The notes under the pieces: model-generated
What the model was told of the DNA's origin: nothing
The model's input: the letters and a program-made list of their open reading frames with translations, nothing else
Databases searched by the model: none
Position numbers and translations under genes: made by a program
In this document: positions 12,178 through 23,600 of the stretch, piece by piece
Layout of the letters: every line of letters starts with the position of its first letter
Position numbering within the stretch: position 1 is the first letter of the stretch
Source of the DNA: Amphibalanus amphitrite
Taxonomy: Eukaryota > Arthropoda > Thecostraca > Balanomorpha > Balanidae
Assembly (NCBI RefSeq): GCF_019059575.1
Contig: NW_024882978.1
Location: 1 to 64,000 of the forward strand
Length of the DNA: 64,000 nucleotides
Reading direction: 5' to 3'

Positions 12178-14404
12178 GGTGGTTCACATCTGCCTCAGGT
12201 CTGCAGCTGCATTAAGCTGGGCTAAATGAATGCTTTAAGGAGGACCTGTAAGAAAAAAGTGAACTTTTACTACAAGAGGCTGGAGGCAGAAAGTTAAAAT
12301 ATTATAACTCAGAAAACAAGTATAATCTTATTGAGATCAGATGACTGGTTATTGAAGAGCAGCTCGGATGATTAAAATATCTTCAACTGTAGGAACTATT
12401 CCCAAAAAGGTCTAGCAGGTATGGACTATGGTGCTTTGTGGCAAATCTGAAAAATAAAATGTGAGCCTTGCCAGTAAAACATGAATGCCTGCTTCTGATT
12501 CCTATGGAATTACTGTAGAACCCAACCATTCCAGCAGCTTTGAAAAAAAAACTAGGATATTGCAAGTGCAGTAGACATTCGTAAGGAAATAGCCCCAGCT
12601 TCACCTCAACCTGTCAGCCGCATTAGACATAGCAGGAGTGTTATTCTTCACTCATAAGTCATAACCCATAAATCCATATATGGTTCAAGTGCGTTGTGAA
12701 GGCTTAAGCTCTCTTTTAAAGGGACCCTCCCACCTTCAAAAAAGTTAATGAATTGGCACGAAAGTGATGTCGCTCGGTTCAGAAAGAGCGAAAACGAATA
12801 TCTACCAAATTTCATCGAAAAATATTCACCGATTTTCAAGATATTAGACTTTTACTTTTGTTTACTTTTTGGGATCTCCGCTTTTCCTAGCGACTTTATT
12901 TGAAAGTGCGGCATTTGTTGCGCGCAAAGCAGCATATACCACCGCGTGCTACCAAACGTTTTAGTAAAAGATTTAAAAATCGTTAGATCTCCGCTGACGT
13001 CACAAATTCTAAGGGGGCATACCAATGCACTAGCCCCTTAGAATCCGAAAACTGCAAGTTTGAAATTCCATATCCCCGAATTAAAGCATTTGTCGATGTT
13101 GTGAGTGCCCAAACCGGTATTTGCAGGCCATGGCCACCAATTTGGCTATCTCAACTCAAAACTAATGTTAAGGTGGGAGTGTCCCTTTAAGTCCAACTTT
13201 TCCCTTGGGAAAAATCACCAGTTTCCATTATGTTCTGCACTTATAAGTCACAACAGCTTTTACCAGTCACATGAAATAACTCCATTCAGCAAGCCTTGCT
13301 GATGTGATTATTTCGTGAGTGGCTCTGTTGACTTCCCAATGTGAAGCTTTTGAAAATAGATTCCAGCTGCCGGCAATTTCTTTAATATTGATATTGATGA
13401 TGAAACTAGCCTCAGAGGCTCCGCACAGCATTGCTGAGTGCTGATTAGCGACAGTGTTAGGATTAGAAATGACCAGACACCAAAGGATGCAGTCAACTGT
13501 CAGAACTTTTTGGCCTTGGAATACATTCATTGACATCGGATGATAGGATACATAATAAAAGAGTTACAGTAGAAACATGAAAAAATCACAGCAAGGCCAT
13601 AAGTGATGACAACAGCAAATAGATTTGTTGTTGCGGTATAGGACACGTAGCAGCTTGGCCTAAGCACCTTAACGTTCCTATGTGTGTGAAAAAAAAAATA
13701 ATTTACCCCACCCACTACTCTCGTCAAACGACGCCGTTTAGCTGATCGTGTTCAGCAGCTAAATGCCAGAAAGAGATACGGAAAAATATCCGCCAGTTGC
13801 CTGGCATTTGTCATTCAAAGCCCAAGAAATGATAAGTTGCTAGGTAACCGTGAGTCGACATGAAATTTGGTGAACAGACTGCACTTTTGAAGTTTTTGTC
13901 GACGTTTCGGACGCTCAAAGGACGTTCAAGTAATGTTCGATTATCTGCGTGTTGTGCGAATGCAAAGACGCAGCCAAGACGCAGCTTATGAAGGAAACAA
14001 AATACCAAACAATAAACGAGCTATACCGAACACGATTAGTTCCTTTTTCAGAGCGCTGTTTAGTAGATTCATGCCCTGAATGTTTTGATTAAAATATTGG
14101 CTGAAACAGCGATAAAATATAGGAATTTGGATAAAATACTTTTAGAAGGATAAAAATCAAATAAACAGTGACTTAAAAAGGTACTTTTAAGGGTGTGTTG
14201 TCTCGAAGTGATGGGTTGGTGATGAGTGAGTTTTGGAAGTTTTGGACAAGATCAAGATTATCACTTTTCGGCCTACCTATTGTTGAAATTAAAGTGTTAT
14301 GTGATGATGAAGTTCATAGTTACAACACCCATGTTTTGAATACTATTAATTCATTCTGTCCCAGCATGCAGTCTGTTACATTATTGTGACTATTTTATTT
14401 TCAG
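12178..14404. promoter_or_regulatory. Divergent interval between nuclear-protein gene and mRpS34
   Basis: The two genes are transcribed away from each other across this 2.2 kb. It should hold both promoters and an untranslated first exon of mRpS34, because a consensus acceptor (TTATTTTCAG) lies at 14395-14404, just before the mRpS34 ATG. I cannot place either transcription start. A TTAA-flanked element occupies 12716-13190. Confidence 0.4.
12716..13190. mobile_element. TTAA-flanked MITE with AGGGACNCTCCCACCTT termini
   Basis: Inverted termini of about 17 bp (AGGGACCCTCCCACCTT at the left; the reverse complement of the right end is AGGGACACTCCCACCTT) lie directly inside TTAA at 12716-12719 and 13187-13190. 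TTAA duplications are typical of piggyBac and Kolobok elements. There is no transposase ORF, so it is non-autonomous. It differs from the CCCTCGCC-ended TTAA family elsewhere in this window. Confidence 0.75.
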
Positions 14405-14422
14405 GCCTCGTACAACTACACC

Positions 14423-17400
14423 ATGCCTCGTGTGTTCATTGGTCGGACACATGACCTCTACGGAAAGAGCCTTTGGGAGCTGCTGTGTAACCTGAAGGAC
14501 TTTGGCGTCGGACGAGTGGTGAAGAGGACCAAGTTCAACCAGCGCTACCCGGAGCGGTCGTGGTACCGCATCATCAATGTCCAGCCAGAGATGGATGAGG
14601 TGAAATGGGGGAAGACCAAGGGGTGTCAATGTGTGCATGCGGTCTGCAGGTCTATGTGTCATGGGTCCATAGGGGCCAAGACATCTACCAGTGTGACAGA
14701 CTGATGCTTAAGTATATAAATTGACAAGTGTTGCTGAGCGTATAGGAAGGCCTTAAATTAATTATTGTTCATTTGTTTTAAACTAAGACTAAAGCTAATG
14801 TTTAAAAATTGAGGTTTTTTGCCCGACGTTTCGCGTTTATTGCTTATTCATGGGCTAATGCTAAAACATAATTTCGTCGACATACATATCAAAAATTCAA
14901 ATAACATCATTGACAGCACGCTTCACTATAAACATTGTCTTTCGCTAAAAGATATCGTATCCGTTCGATCGATCGATTGCGTTCCTTCGTATACATACGT
15001 CCATGCATCCGTTCATATCTATCGCATGTCTTTGATCTGGGATGCTATAATATCATGTAGTTTGAAGAAGCCTGGCGATACGTTTATCACTTTTTCTGTG
15101 GAAATGTAAGCGGCCTCTATCAGCCACCGACGTGTTTTCGTTAAACCTGTTAAACCTGTTTCATGGCGTTGAAATTCCCCGAGTCTCTACTGATCGAGTT
15201 ACAGAAAAAAGCAAAACAGATCAGACACAGGCCCAGGACAGAGAGGGATGCACAAGACAAGAAAAGGGCATATTTTATTGCACCAAATAGTGAGACAACT
15301 GATCAAATAGCAAAGATGCTGGCGCCTGATCTGAGAGTAGTATCAGCTTCGGGAAAGAAGGTCGGGCAGATACTTGCTAGAAAAAAGCCAAAGGAAGTAG
15401 ATTCAGACAGTATTGTGTACAAAATCCCTTGCAGCAAATGTGATAAATCGTATTTCGGAGAAACGGGGAGAGGTCTAAGAAAACGTATTCAAGAGCACAA
15501 AAATGACTTACGTAATCACAGAACATCCAAGGCATTAGTCATTCACGCAGATCAAGAAGGACATCTACCAAACTGGAACGAAGCACAGGCCATACACACA
15601 GGTTTAACGAAAACACGTCGGTGGCTGATAGAGGCCGCTTACATTTCCACAGAAAAAGTGATAAACGTATCGCCAGGCTTCTTCAAACTACATGATATTA
15701 TAGCATCCCAGATCAAAGACATGCGATAGATATGAACGGATGCATGGACGTATGTATACGAAGGAACGCAATCGATCGATCGAACGGATACGATATCTTT
15801 TAGCGAAAGACAATGTTTATAGTGAAGCGTGCTGTCAATGATGTTATTTGAATTTTTGATATGTATGTCGACGAAATTATGTTTTAGCATTAGCCCATGA
15901 ATAAGCAATAAACGCGAAACGTCGGGCAAAAAACCTCAATTTTTAAACATTAGCTTTAGTCTTAGTTTAAAACAAATGAACAATAATTAATTTAAGGCCT
16001 TCCTATACGCTCAGCAAGACTGATGCTTACCTACCTACTATTTGACAAACATCATGTCTTACCTGGTTCTCTTACCTGGTTGGGTTCCCATTTGTGTCGG
16101 AAAGAAAAGGCAAGGTGGAAGGACCGAAAGGAATTGGAAGGAACCCTGAATGCCAGACGCGCCAGCCCAGTTGTGATATTCTTGACCATTAGTCCTGGGA
16201 GTTTTGACTGGTATTGTGCGTCTTCCACAAGCTCGTCAGATGAACACAGTCACATTTCTACACGCTTAGCTACGAGGAAGTAACCTACATACCTATAACT
16301 ACTTACAAAATCAGCACTGCTCATCCTCAATCATATCTGAACAGGCTATTACGTGCATGTACCTCAATCATTTTCTTAAAGCTAGCTATGTTAGGTGCAC
16401 GGACAGCATCCTCAGGCAGTGAGTTCCAAACAGCAATGCATCTGACAGAGAAAAAGCGCTTTCTAGTGTCTGTGTGGGTGAGAGTGGGGAAAATCCTAAA
16501 GCAGTGGCCCCTAGTCCGCTCCTGTGGAGGGCGGTCGAACAGGTCATCTGGACTCAGGCACGATCTACCGTTAAACAGCTTCCAACATTGTATCAAGTCC
16601 GCACGAATGAGCCTCCCTTGGACAGAATACAGGTTCAAGGACTGTAGGCGATCTGCATAGCTTAATCCATTCATTCCATCCACTCGCTTTGTCCACTTCC
16701 TCTGAACATTTTCTAAGACCCGCAAGTCTTTCAGATAACCTGTATGCCACAAGCATGAACAGTATTCTATAACAGGTCGGATATGAGTAGTGAGCAAGAA
16801 CAACATAAATGCGCGAGACCTGCAAACGGTAGATTTAAGAAAACTATGGGCCAGACCGCTAGCCTTGTGTGCAACAGTCCTAATGTGCTCGTGAAATTTA
16901 AGCTGCGAGTCGACAGTAACACCAAGATCAGAGTGAGAATCTACATGTGGGATTTGCTGTCCATCAAGGAAGTACACCGGTGAAGGCAAGTTAGCGCGGG
17001 GCCTCGCAAAGCGGAGAACTGCACATTTCTTTGGGTTCATTTTCAGACACCACGATGCTGCTGTGGTTTGCAGTGTATCAATGTCTTTTTGTACTTGGGC
17101 AGAGGATAACACTGGTGAGGTTCCTGGGGCATGTTTCACACAGGCATAAAGTTTCAGGTCATCTGCAAAAATTTTATATTCACTTCTCAGCTGTGATGCT
17201 ACGCCGTCAATATAAACCAGGAACAACAGGGGCCCAAGGACAGAGCCCTGCGGTACACCACTGCTGACAACCCTAGGTTGGCTTATCATGTCCTTCACAC
17301 ACACCTGCATCTGTCTGCCCTGGAGAAATGAACGTATCCAGTCAATGAGAGCACCTGTCAAACCAATCGATCTCAGTTTGGTTATCATGAGATCGTGGCA

Positions 17401-19578
17401 GACGACATCGAACGCCTTACTGAAATCGAAGAGAATGACGTCAGTCACGCCACCAAGGTCCATGTTTTTAGACACTGTGTTATAAGCTAGGAGTAGCTAG
17501 TCCATTGTACTTCTGCCAGCCCTGAAACCGAATTGGTTTGAGGTCAGCAGTGAGTTCGTTTCCAGGTAATTTCGTATCTGCGTGCAAATCAGGCGTTCCA
17601 TCGTTTTGCACACAACAGACGTCAGACTGATAGGTCTATAGTTTAGTGGATCAAACCGGGAGCCCTTCTTGAAAATAGGTATAACTAGGGATTTTTTCCA
17701 GCAAGAGGGTAGTCGTCCCTCTCTCTGTGATCTCGTGTATATAATCTGTAGAGGGTAGGCGAGGTCATCAGCACATTCCTTCAATACCTGTGGATGTATT
17801 CCATGTGGTTTATCATTGCGCCCCATGAGCTTTGCTTTCATGCTGTGGGGACAGCAGGATGTTAACTTATCTGTTTAGCAAATCAATAACTGAATAGTGA
17901 ATGCATCGATTGACTATTATTGAATAATGGACCTATGAGCCATTCATGCCGATTCATGACATTTCCTTGCGCTGCCTCGTAGAAATTATACATGGCATCG
18001 GTGGTTCAGTGGTAGAATGCTCGCCTGCCACGCGGGCGGCCCGGGTTCGATTCCCGGCCGATGCATTTTCGGAAACTCCTGCCGAACCTGTCCCCGTCAT
18101 AAGGTGACTGTCGACTGAGGTAGTTTTGCTCTTGGCCGGTACCTGCACCGATACGAATCCGTATTTATCAACCCTCTCTAAATCTGTCACGATTTTTCCC
18201 CGCAGGAGAACCGCTGCGGCTCTGTGACGGTGCGCCGGGTGTTCCGTGGTGTGGAGACGCCCAGGGACGTCACCCTGAGCCGCACCACGGCGCTGACCGA
18301 CTACCAACTGGTGCCGCGCCATGAGGAGGCCCAGTTCTGTCAGCTGAGCCCCGAGAGAGTCACAGAGGCCGTCCGCACTCTGCCCGCCGCCCTGCCGAAA
18401 CCGCCCCTGCTGCTGGTGAGGGAGATGGGAGCGAGAGGGAGACGAGATGGGAAGCAAGAGCGAGGGAACCTTGTCCCTAGTTCGTTGCGCGAAGACGGGT
18501 TTGTTTTTGTTTTTTGTTTTGTTGGGTTAGGCCCTTTCGGTCTGACAAGACCATTGCAGAGCCGGAAGGATGATAGGATTTAGGGGGAGACATTGGACTG
18601 GGCAGGCACCCTAGTGAGTCGCCGGGGCTGAGCCCGTCCAGAGGACAGGCCACCCAGCCCCAAGGCACTCACTGCACCCGGCTACGGGGTGTGCTCCCTC
18701 AGGAGCAGCGGTGCCGCTCCAAGGGAGCAGCCCGCATGAGATAAAGTTGCCTGTCCAGCCCGGAGTGGGGTTGCGGCGTGGAGGAGAAGGATTTCAGCAT
18801 CCTGAGGATAGAAGCATGGAAAGGTGGAGAGACGAGACTGAGAGAGAGAGAGAAACGAGATGGGAAGCGAGCGAGGGAACCTTGTTCCTAGTTCGTTGCG
18901 CGAAGATGGGTTTGTTTTTGTTTTTTTGTTTTGTTGAGTTAGGCCCTTTCGGTCTGACAAGACCATTGCAGAGCCGGAAGGATGATAGGAATTAGGGGGA
19001 GACATTGGTCTGGGGAGACACCCTAGAGAGTCGCCGGGGCTGAGCCCGTCCGAATGGACAGGCCGACCAGCCCCCCCCCCCCCCCCCCCCAAGCACTCTC
19101 TGCACCCGGCTACGGGGTGCGCTCCCTCGGGAGCAGCGGTGCCGCTCCAAGGGAGCAGCCCGCATGAGATAAAGGTGCCTGTCCAGCCCGGAGTGGGGTT
19201 GCGGCGTGGAAGAGAAGGATTTCTGTATCCTGAGGATGGAAGCGATGGAACGGAGGAAATGGGAGGGAAAGGGAGATCGTTGGCTGTGTTGTGAAAACTT
19301 TTCATTATTGAAAGACAGATCATTTGATTAAATACTCGGCATTACGTGAAATGGCATGCATTGATTAAATACCTTTGTGCTCAGTGCTATCTTACCACAA
19401 CAAAACTGACGTGTTTGTATTATGTAACGGTCGTTTTTTTTCTTTACAGGCGCTAGAACGGTTGGAGGATGCGAACGCCAGCGCGGAAATGCCTGCCGTC
19501 TACCGGAACCAGTGGAACTACAACGTCCAGGGTCGGACGGAGGGTGGCGCTGCGTCCTCCGGCAGCGCGGCATCGTAG
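14423..19578 (+). CDS. mRpS34: Mitochondrial small ribosomal subunit protein mS34
   Basis: Three coding exons join in phase 0: 14423-14599, 18206-18415, 19450-19578 (171 aa). The first exon begins MPRVFIGRTHDLYGKSLWEL and continues with LKDFGVGRVVKR, then RYPERSWYRI. This is the conserved N-terminal pattern of mS34, which acts in the small subunit of the mitochondrial ribosome. Exon 2 holds the DYQLVPRHEE motif, as in the animal family. The protein is somewhat shorter than the human one (about 218 aa). An acceptor at 14403-14404 implies a 5'UTR intron. Intron 1 (3.6 kb) contains a Penelope-like element, a LINE fragment and a tRNA-Gly. Intron 2 contains two tandem copies of a retroposon-like repeat. 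Confidence 0.9.
14698..16029 (+). mobile_element. Palindromic Penelope-like retroelement insertion
   Basis: A 13-bp target duplication (AGACTGATGCTTA) lies at 14698-14710 and 16017-16029. Between them, a left arm (14731-15150) is the reverse complement of a right arm (15598-16017), about 420 bp each and apparently identical. The arms flank a GIY-YIG endonuclease ORF (15163-15729). The right arm is the 3' end of the ORF plus the 3'UTR, so the left arm is an inverted copy of the element's own 3' end. No reverse transcriptase domain remains. It lies in mRpS34 intron 1. Confidence 0.85.
15163..15729 (+). CDS. GIY-YIG endonuclease fragment of a Penelope-like element
   Basis: A 188-aa ORF. Residues about 84-130 read VYKIPCSKCDKSYFGETGRG, then LRKRIQEHK. 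This is the Penelope-type GIY-YIG domain, with the paired cysteines before YFG and the conserved Arg and His further on. In complete elements it follows the reverse transcriptase and nicks target DNA. The upstream reverse transcriptase is missing, so this is a 5'-truncated piece. The start Met may not be native. The last 43 or so codons lie within the inverted arm. Confidence 0.85.
   Translation: MALKFPESLLIELQKKAKQIRHRPRTERDAQDKKRAYFIAPNSETTDQIAKMLAPDLRVVSASGKKVGQILARKKPKEVDSDSIVYKIPCSKCDKSYFGETGRGLRKRIQEHKNDLRNHRTSKALVIHADQEGHLPNWNEAQAIHTGLTKTRRWLIEAAYISTEKVINVSPGFFKLHDIIASQIKDMR
16327..17850 (-). pseudogene. 5'-truncated LINE reverse transcriptase with one stop codon
   Basis: Two in-frame minus-strand segments (17841-17497 and 17475-16327) are separated only by a TAG at 17494-17496. 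Together they form a non-LTR reverse transcriptase: LNYRPISLTSV, NQFGFRAGRSTMD, the first catalytic Asp in LFDFSKAFD, SGVPQGSVLGPLLF, then the FADD active site in YKIFADDLKLYA, and a C-terminal thumb/connection region. It resembles the Jockey/CR1 group. The endonuclease and ORF1 are absent, so it is a 5'-truncated copy. It lies antisense in mRpS34 intron 1, only about 300 bp from the Penelope-like insertion. Confidence 0.85.
17995..18065 (+). tRNA. tRNA-Gly (anticodon GCC)
   Basis: A complete 71-nt cloverleaf. The acceptor stem GCATCGG pairs perfectly with CCGATGC, followed by discriminator A. The D arm is GGTTCAGTGGTAGAA. The anticodon loop CTGCCAC carries GCC, and the T arm is CCGGGTTCGATTCCCGG. 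A TTTT terminator follows at 18066-18069. No CCA is encoded, as usual in eukaryotes. It is in the sense orientation within intron 1 of mRpS34, about 140 bp before exon 2. I see no defect, so it is probably functional. Confidence 0.96.
18441..19265 (-). repeat. Two tandem copies of a retroposon-like repeat
   Basis: Two units of about 410 bp (18441-18850 and 18851-19265) are nearly identical along their length, from the AACGAGATGGGAAGC region through TTAGGCCCTTTCGGTCTGAC to the GGTTGCGGCGTGGA region. A third copy lies at 35665-35985. Read on the minus strand, each ends CCTAACCCAACAAAACAAAA, an A-rich tail like that of a SINE or LINE 3' end. The second copy has gained a C homopolymer of about 20 bases near 19071. 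They sit in mRpS34 intron 2. Confidence 0.75.
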
Positions 19579-20600
19579 CAGGACTGTGTCTTGTGACAGA
19601 ATAGGACAGATGTTTGTGCATTCTGAGAAAAGTTCGAGTTTTTAGTGTGGATGAATTGTGTTCTACCGTGGTGAGACTGAAAGAAATGGAGTTGATTCTT
19701 GTCAGTGGGGTGCGAGTTTTGTGCCCCGTGAACGATTTTGTGCTCGTTTGTTAGACCCGCAGGACTTTTGCTAAGTGGAATGGGTAAATATAGCCAACAG
19801 AGACTATTGTACTGTAAGAGAAGACGACTTAATAATATCGATGTCTCCATCCAAAGTTATCACTGCACCTTCCTCTTTAGAGGATAGGTCAAAGGATAAC
19901 GATAGGCCCAAGTTTCTGCGGTCCCTGTAGTGTCCTAGGTCCTGATGATGTCCCAGGCATAACACTCGTTTCATTGCTTCATAAAGGCACTGTCATAGCT
20001 TCTTGGGCGTCAATCAGCGGTAAACCGACATCTAAAGCGCTACGTGACGTCACACAGCTTATAATGAACTCAAAAGACTCATCCAAACACATGTATTAGA
20101 CACTCACACATGCGGCACGCTCGCCCTCCCCTCTGTACAGTGCAGGTAGTAGATACAGTGTCTCGGCGATTGCACGTGCCTTAAAGGCCACCGATCGTTT
20201 CACATCGGGTGTCCAGCCACTCCTCAGCTGGATCCATAGCCTCTCAGATCAAATACCGGCGACGGATGAAAACTCGGCCTGATTTGAGCCCGCCCAATAC
20301 TGCAGCGGTCCCGCCGGGACTCTGAATCCACAATAATGTAACGGGGAAAGTCGCAATCATTCGTCGGCACGTTATGCAGCGCGAATAATTTAAGCCTGTC
20401 AGCCCCCCTGACTTCTTACTACCGGTCCGAAAACGGATCCTCCGCGCGACCCTTCGACCTGGCAAGCTCATCACATGGCGCGGAACTTCAAAAACAGCTC
20501 ACCATAACCACCAATCCCCCGTGCGCGATCGACACGGAAAAGTCCACCCGCGGCGGGATGCGAACCCACGCTCAGCTAGGCGCCACTATTCAGCACCGCT
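19579..20600. other. Convergent 3' interval between mRpS34 and ACO2
   Basis: The two genes end tail to tail here, so both 3'UTRs must lie within about 1 kb. I found no canonical AATAAA for either. No other coding region is apparent. Confidence 0.5.
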
Positions 20601-20620
20601 CTACGACTGCTGCCGCATCT
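20540..20620 (-). repeat. tRNA-like B-box module at the ACO2 stop codon
   Basis: On the minus strand, sequence right after the aconitase stop reads TAGAGCGGTGCTGAA, then GTGGGTTCGCATCCCGCCG. This looks like the end of an A box, a B box and a paired T arm. It would therefore be part of the ACO2 3'UTR. It is too degenerate to be a tRNA and looks like a tRNA-derived SINE head of a different type from the copies at 11 kb and 38 kb. Confidence 0.4.
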
Positions 20621-23600
20621 TGTTGAGCGCAGAGCCGGCCTTGAACCACTCGATCTGCTGATTGTTCATCGAGTGCTGTAGCTGGATGGTGTCGGTGCTG
20701 CCGTCGGCGTGCTTCAGCACACACTCCACCGGCTGTCGGAGATCAATACACGTTAGTACAGGTCATCAGGGGTCAAGAAAGGTAAACAGAGGTCACCAGA
20801 GGTCAAAAGAAGCCAAAAGGGACCGCATGGACTCACCAAACCTTACCAAGGCTTTGATGTTACTAAAAATCAATGTGCGTCACCCAAAGTTGACATGAGG
20901 TCATCAAAAGTCACGCAGTGTCATTTAGGCCACCAACAACATTTAGAACTACCAGAGCTGGTAACACAAGGCAGCACGACGATGGCAATATGACGGCGGA
21001 GCGCAGAGTGAGGTTCTATCAGTACAGGGACCCGCAGTTGCTTCTGTACACACTAGTATTTCAGCGTATTCTTTGCCTGTGACACCGTTGGAGGCGAATT
21101 GGGAAATTATTGTGTGCTTATTAAAACCACCATCTGAAGGGCTTTAAAATGATGTGCTGCTCTCCTAATTCAGTGAACTTTTAATGGCTATATCAGCAAA
21201 ACATTGTTTTCAGCGCTTTTTCCTGCCCCATTCCTTCTGAAACCTGGAACCGCTTATTCCATTTACTCCTGCCATCTGACGATGGTCGTGCTGACTACTA
21301 GTTCCGGCGCTAGTTACTGCTCCAGTTTTGCACCCGGCACAAACTCAGGCGGCACCGGGCCGTGGCTCGACCAGGGGAGGGTCGGACCGAGCCGACTGCC
21401 TGGGGCGCGGTTAGATCGGACGCCCTGCTGGGGAAGGGGACGGGAGTGAGGGGGAGGGGAGGAGGTGGTCACGTGGTCCGTCCAAGCTCGCAGACGGCCT
21501 GTCCTGCGCCCAGCCATGTTCCGTGATCCAAAATGGCACGAGAGCTGTGGAATGCCTGGAGGAGACGCTTCGAAAGCGAACTTCAGCAGCACTAATTTAC
21601 CATATTCTGTGGAGATAAATGAATATTATCTTAATGCAGAAAAAAATGCATGCCCAAGCTGTATTGGCTGTATCTTTTTAAAAGTTGTAAATAGGATTAT
21701 TCTTAGGGACAATTATAGGTTTCGTATACACAGTGAATTGTGTTACATTGAGCCGTTTCGCTGTTACGGTTACTAACTGAAGAGTTATCCTTTTTTCTCA
21801 CAGGGAATGACAATACAATAACAATACGAATAAAACCAGACGTTTCGCACGAAAAAGTGGCTCCGTCAGTGGCAAGAAATAAGTAATTAGGCATACATGT
21901 TTTCTTTCGCTAAAATCGATGAAGTAGTTATCTTTATTTTTTAAATCTTTTTAGCAGTCTTTTAAGCGCATCATGGAAGCTTATAAACATTTGTGTATTT
22001 TATCGGCAACCCGGCTGGCCAGACCGAGACGGTGCCGCATATAGTTCTCATCGATGTTTAACCTATACACTTATTTTTCTCCAATATTGTCATTGTCCGT
22101 GAGAAAAACATACTCTTATGGACTGGTCTCAGTTCATGTAGAAATTGTTGCATATTCATCAACACAGATAAAATGAATATTAGCCCTCACCACACATATA
22201 AGTAGATGTAAGTTGACCGCGCCCCCTGTTTTTCACCAATAAATCGCGGCAAAGCGAAGGATTGCGACGATTCTTTGGTGCCCTGGAGTTAATCAATTTT
22301 ACAACTTTCCAGAAAATTAAATAGCCCTTATTATTTGTCCATCTTCTCTGAGAATTTTAAATCTTTGAACCAAATTACCTTTAACCCTCGCCCGTAAACG
22401 GTGTTTTGCCACCTTCGCCCATGCAGGGGGGGGGGGGGGTGCGACCCCCCCTGGCGTTTGAAAATGGAGCGTCGTAGAGCTTAGCGGAAAAGACCAACGG
22501 ATTGCTCTCAACGAGATCTCGCGATTGGTGGTATATTTTTTGGTCCTAGGTCAACATTTGACCTACTTATGACCGGTCAAAGGTCAAATTTTCGGAAAAA
22601 TCTAACTTTTTCAGATTTCCGCGCCGATTGCGGCAAAACGGTAAGAGGTATCGACTTGAAACTTTCACTATCGTGATTCTTGATCAATTCTCTATCGTTT
22701 GGTGTGTATTTCGATGTCATAACTCTAAAAATGATGCGTTGGGAGCATCCAGTAACCTAGGATCTCAGCATTGACCGGGACATAAAAATAATTGGCTTTC
22801 TCTCGTCAGCGATGACCAGGACCCTCAAATCATCGGATTTCTCTCGTCACGAGCAGCTCGCTCTTTTTTATTTTTCAGCGAAGCTCTGGCTATTTTTATC
22901 AAGGGCCGAATGGCTGAGAGTTTCTACGCCCCTCCGCTACATGTAAGACGCTGAAAAGAAATGCCTAAGTGGGTGAGGGTTAAATATCGATTGGTTTTTA
23001 AGTGCCGAAGCCCGAAACACTTTAATTTACTTCGATAGCAGTTTTTTAAGACCAACGAGCTCAAATACTATAACTTCTTGAACAATGTAAGCACCACATA
23101 AAATGAATCGTAAGAGAAGCGGCTCAAGATTAAGGAGCTATGAGACACTTAATAAAAAACGGCATAGATTAGAAACTGCACCTAACTTGCACTGATTTTT
23201 AAACCTTTTCGTTGCAGACTGGTAGATTAAATTTTAGGATTGATTTCAGCTGATGCTCAAATGGAGCTATTCATTCGTTCATTCATGCGACCATCCAATT
23301 CCATTCATAAAAGAAGCCAGTGACAAAATTGTTCATTTTAGATAAGTGTGAAATACAAACTCAATAAAAGTTTAATGATACGGCAAATTTGACAGCTTTT
23401 ATAATGAACAGACAAAAAACTTTAACAAATCAAAGTTGAGAGCCCCAAATAGGGGAGAGTGAGGTAAGATGAGCCAAGGGGCAAGTTTAGCCACCCCATG
23501 TTTCTCAGCTCCTATGGCGCTAATTGACTTGAGCTTCCATGTGCCGTTTGCTTACGATGTTCACGTCTTTCACGTCTTTCACGTGAGACGGCAACGTTCT

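Noticed and set aside
14819-15109. 96-codon ORF repeated identically on the opposite strand at 15639-15929
   Set aside because: It is the antisense of the Penelope-like 3' end, present twice because of the inverted arms. It is not a gene.
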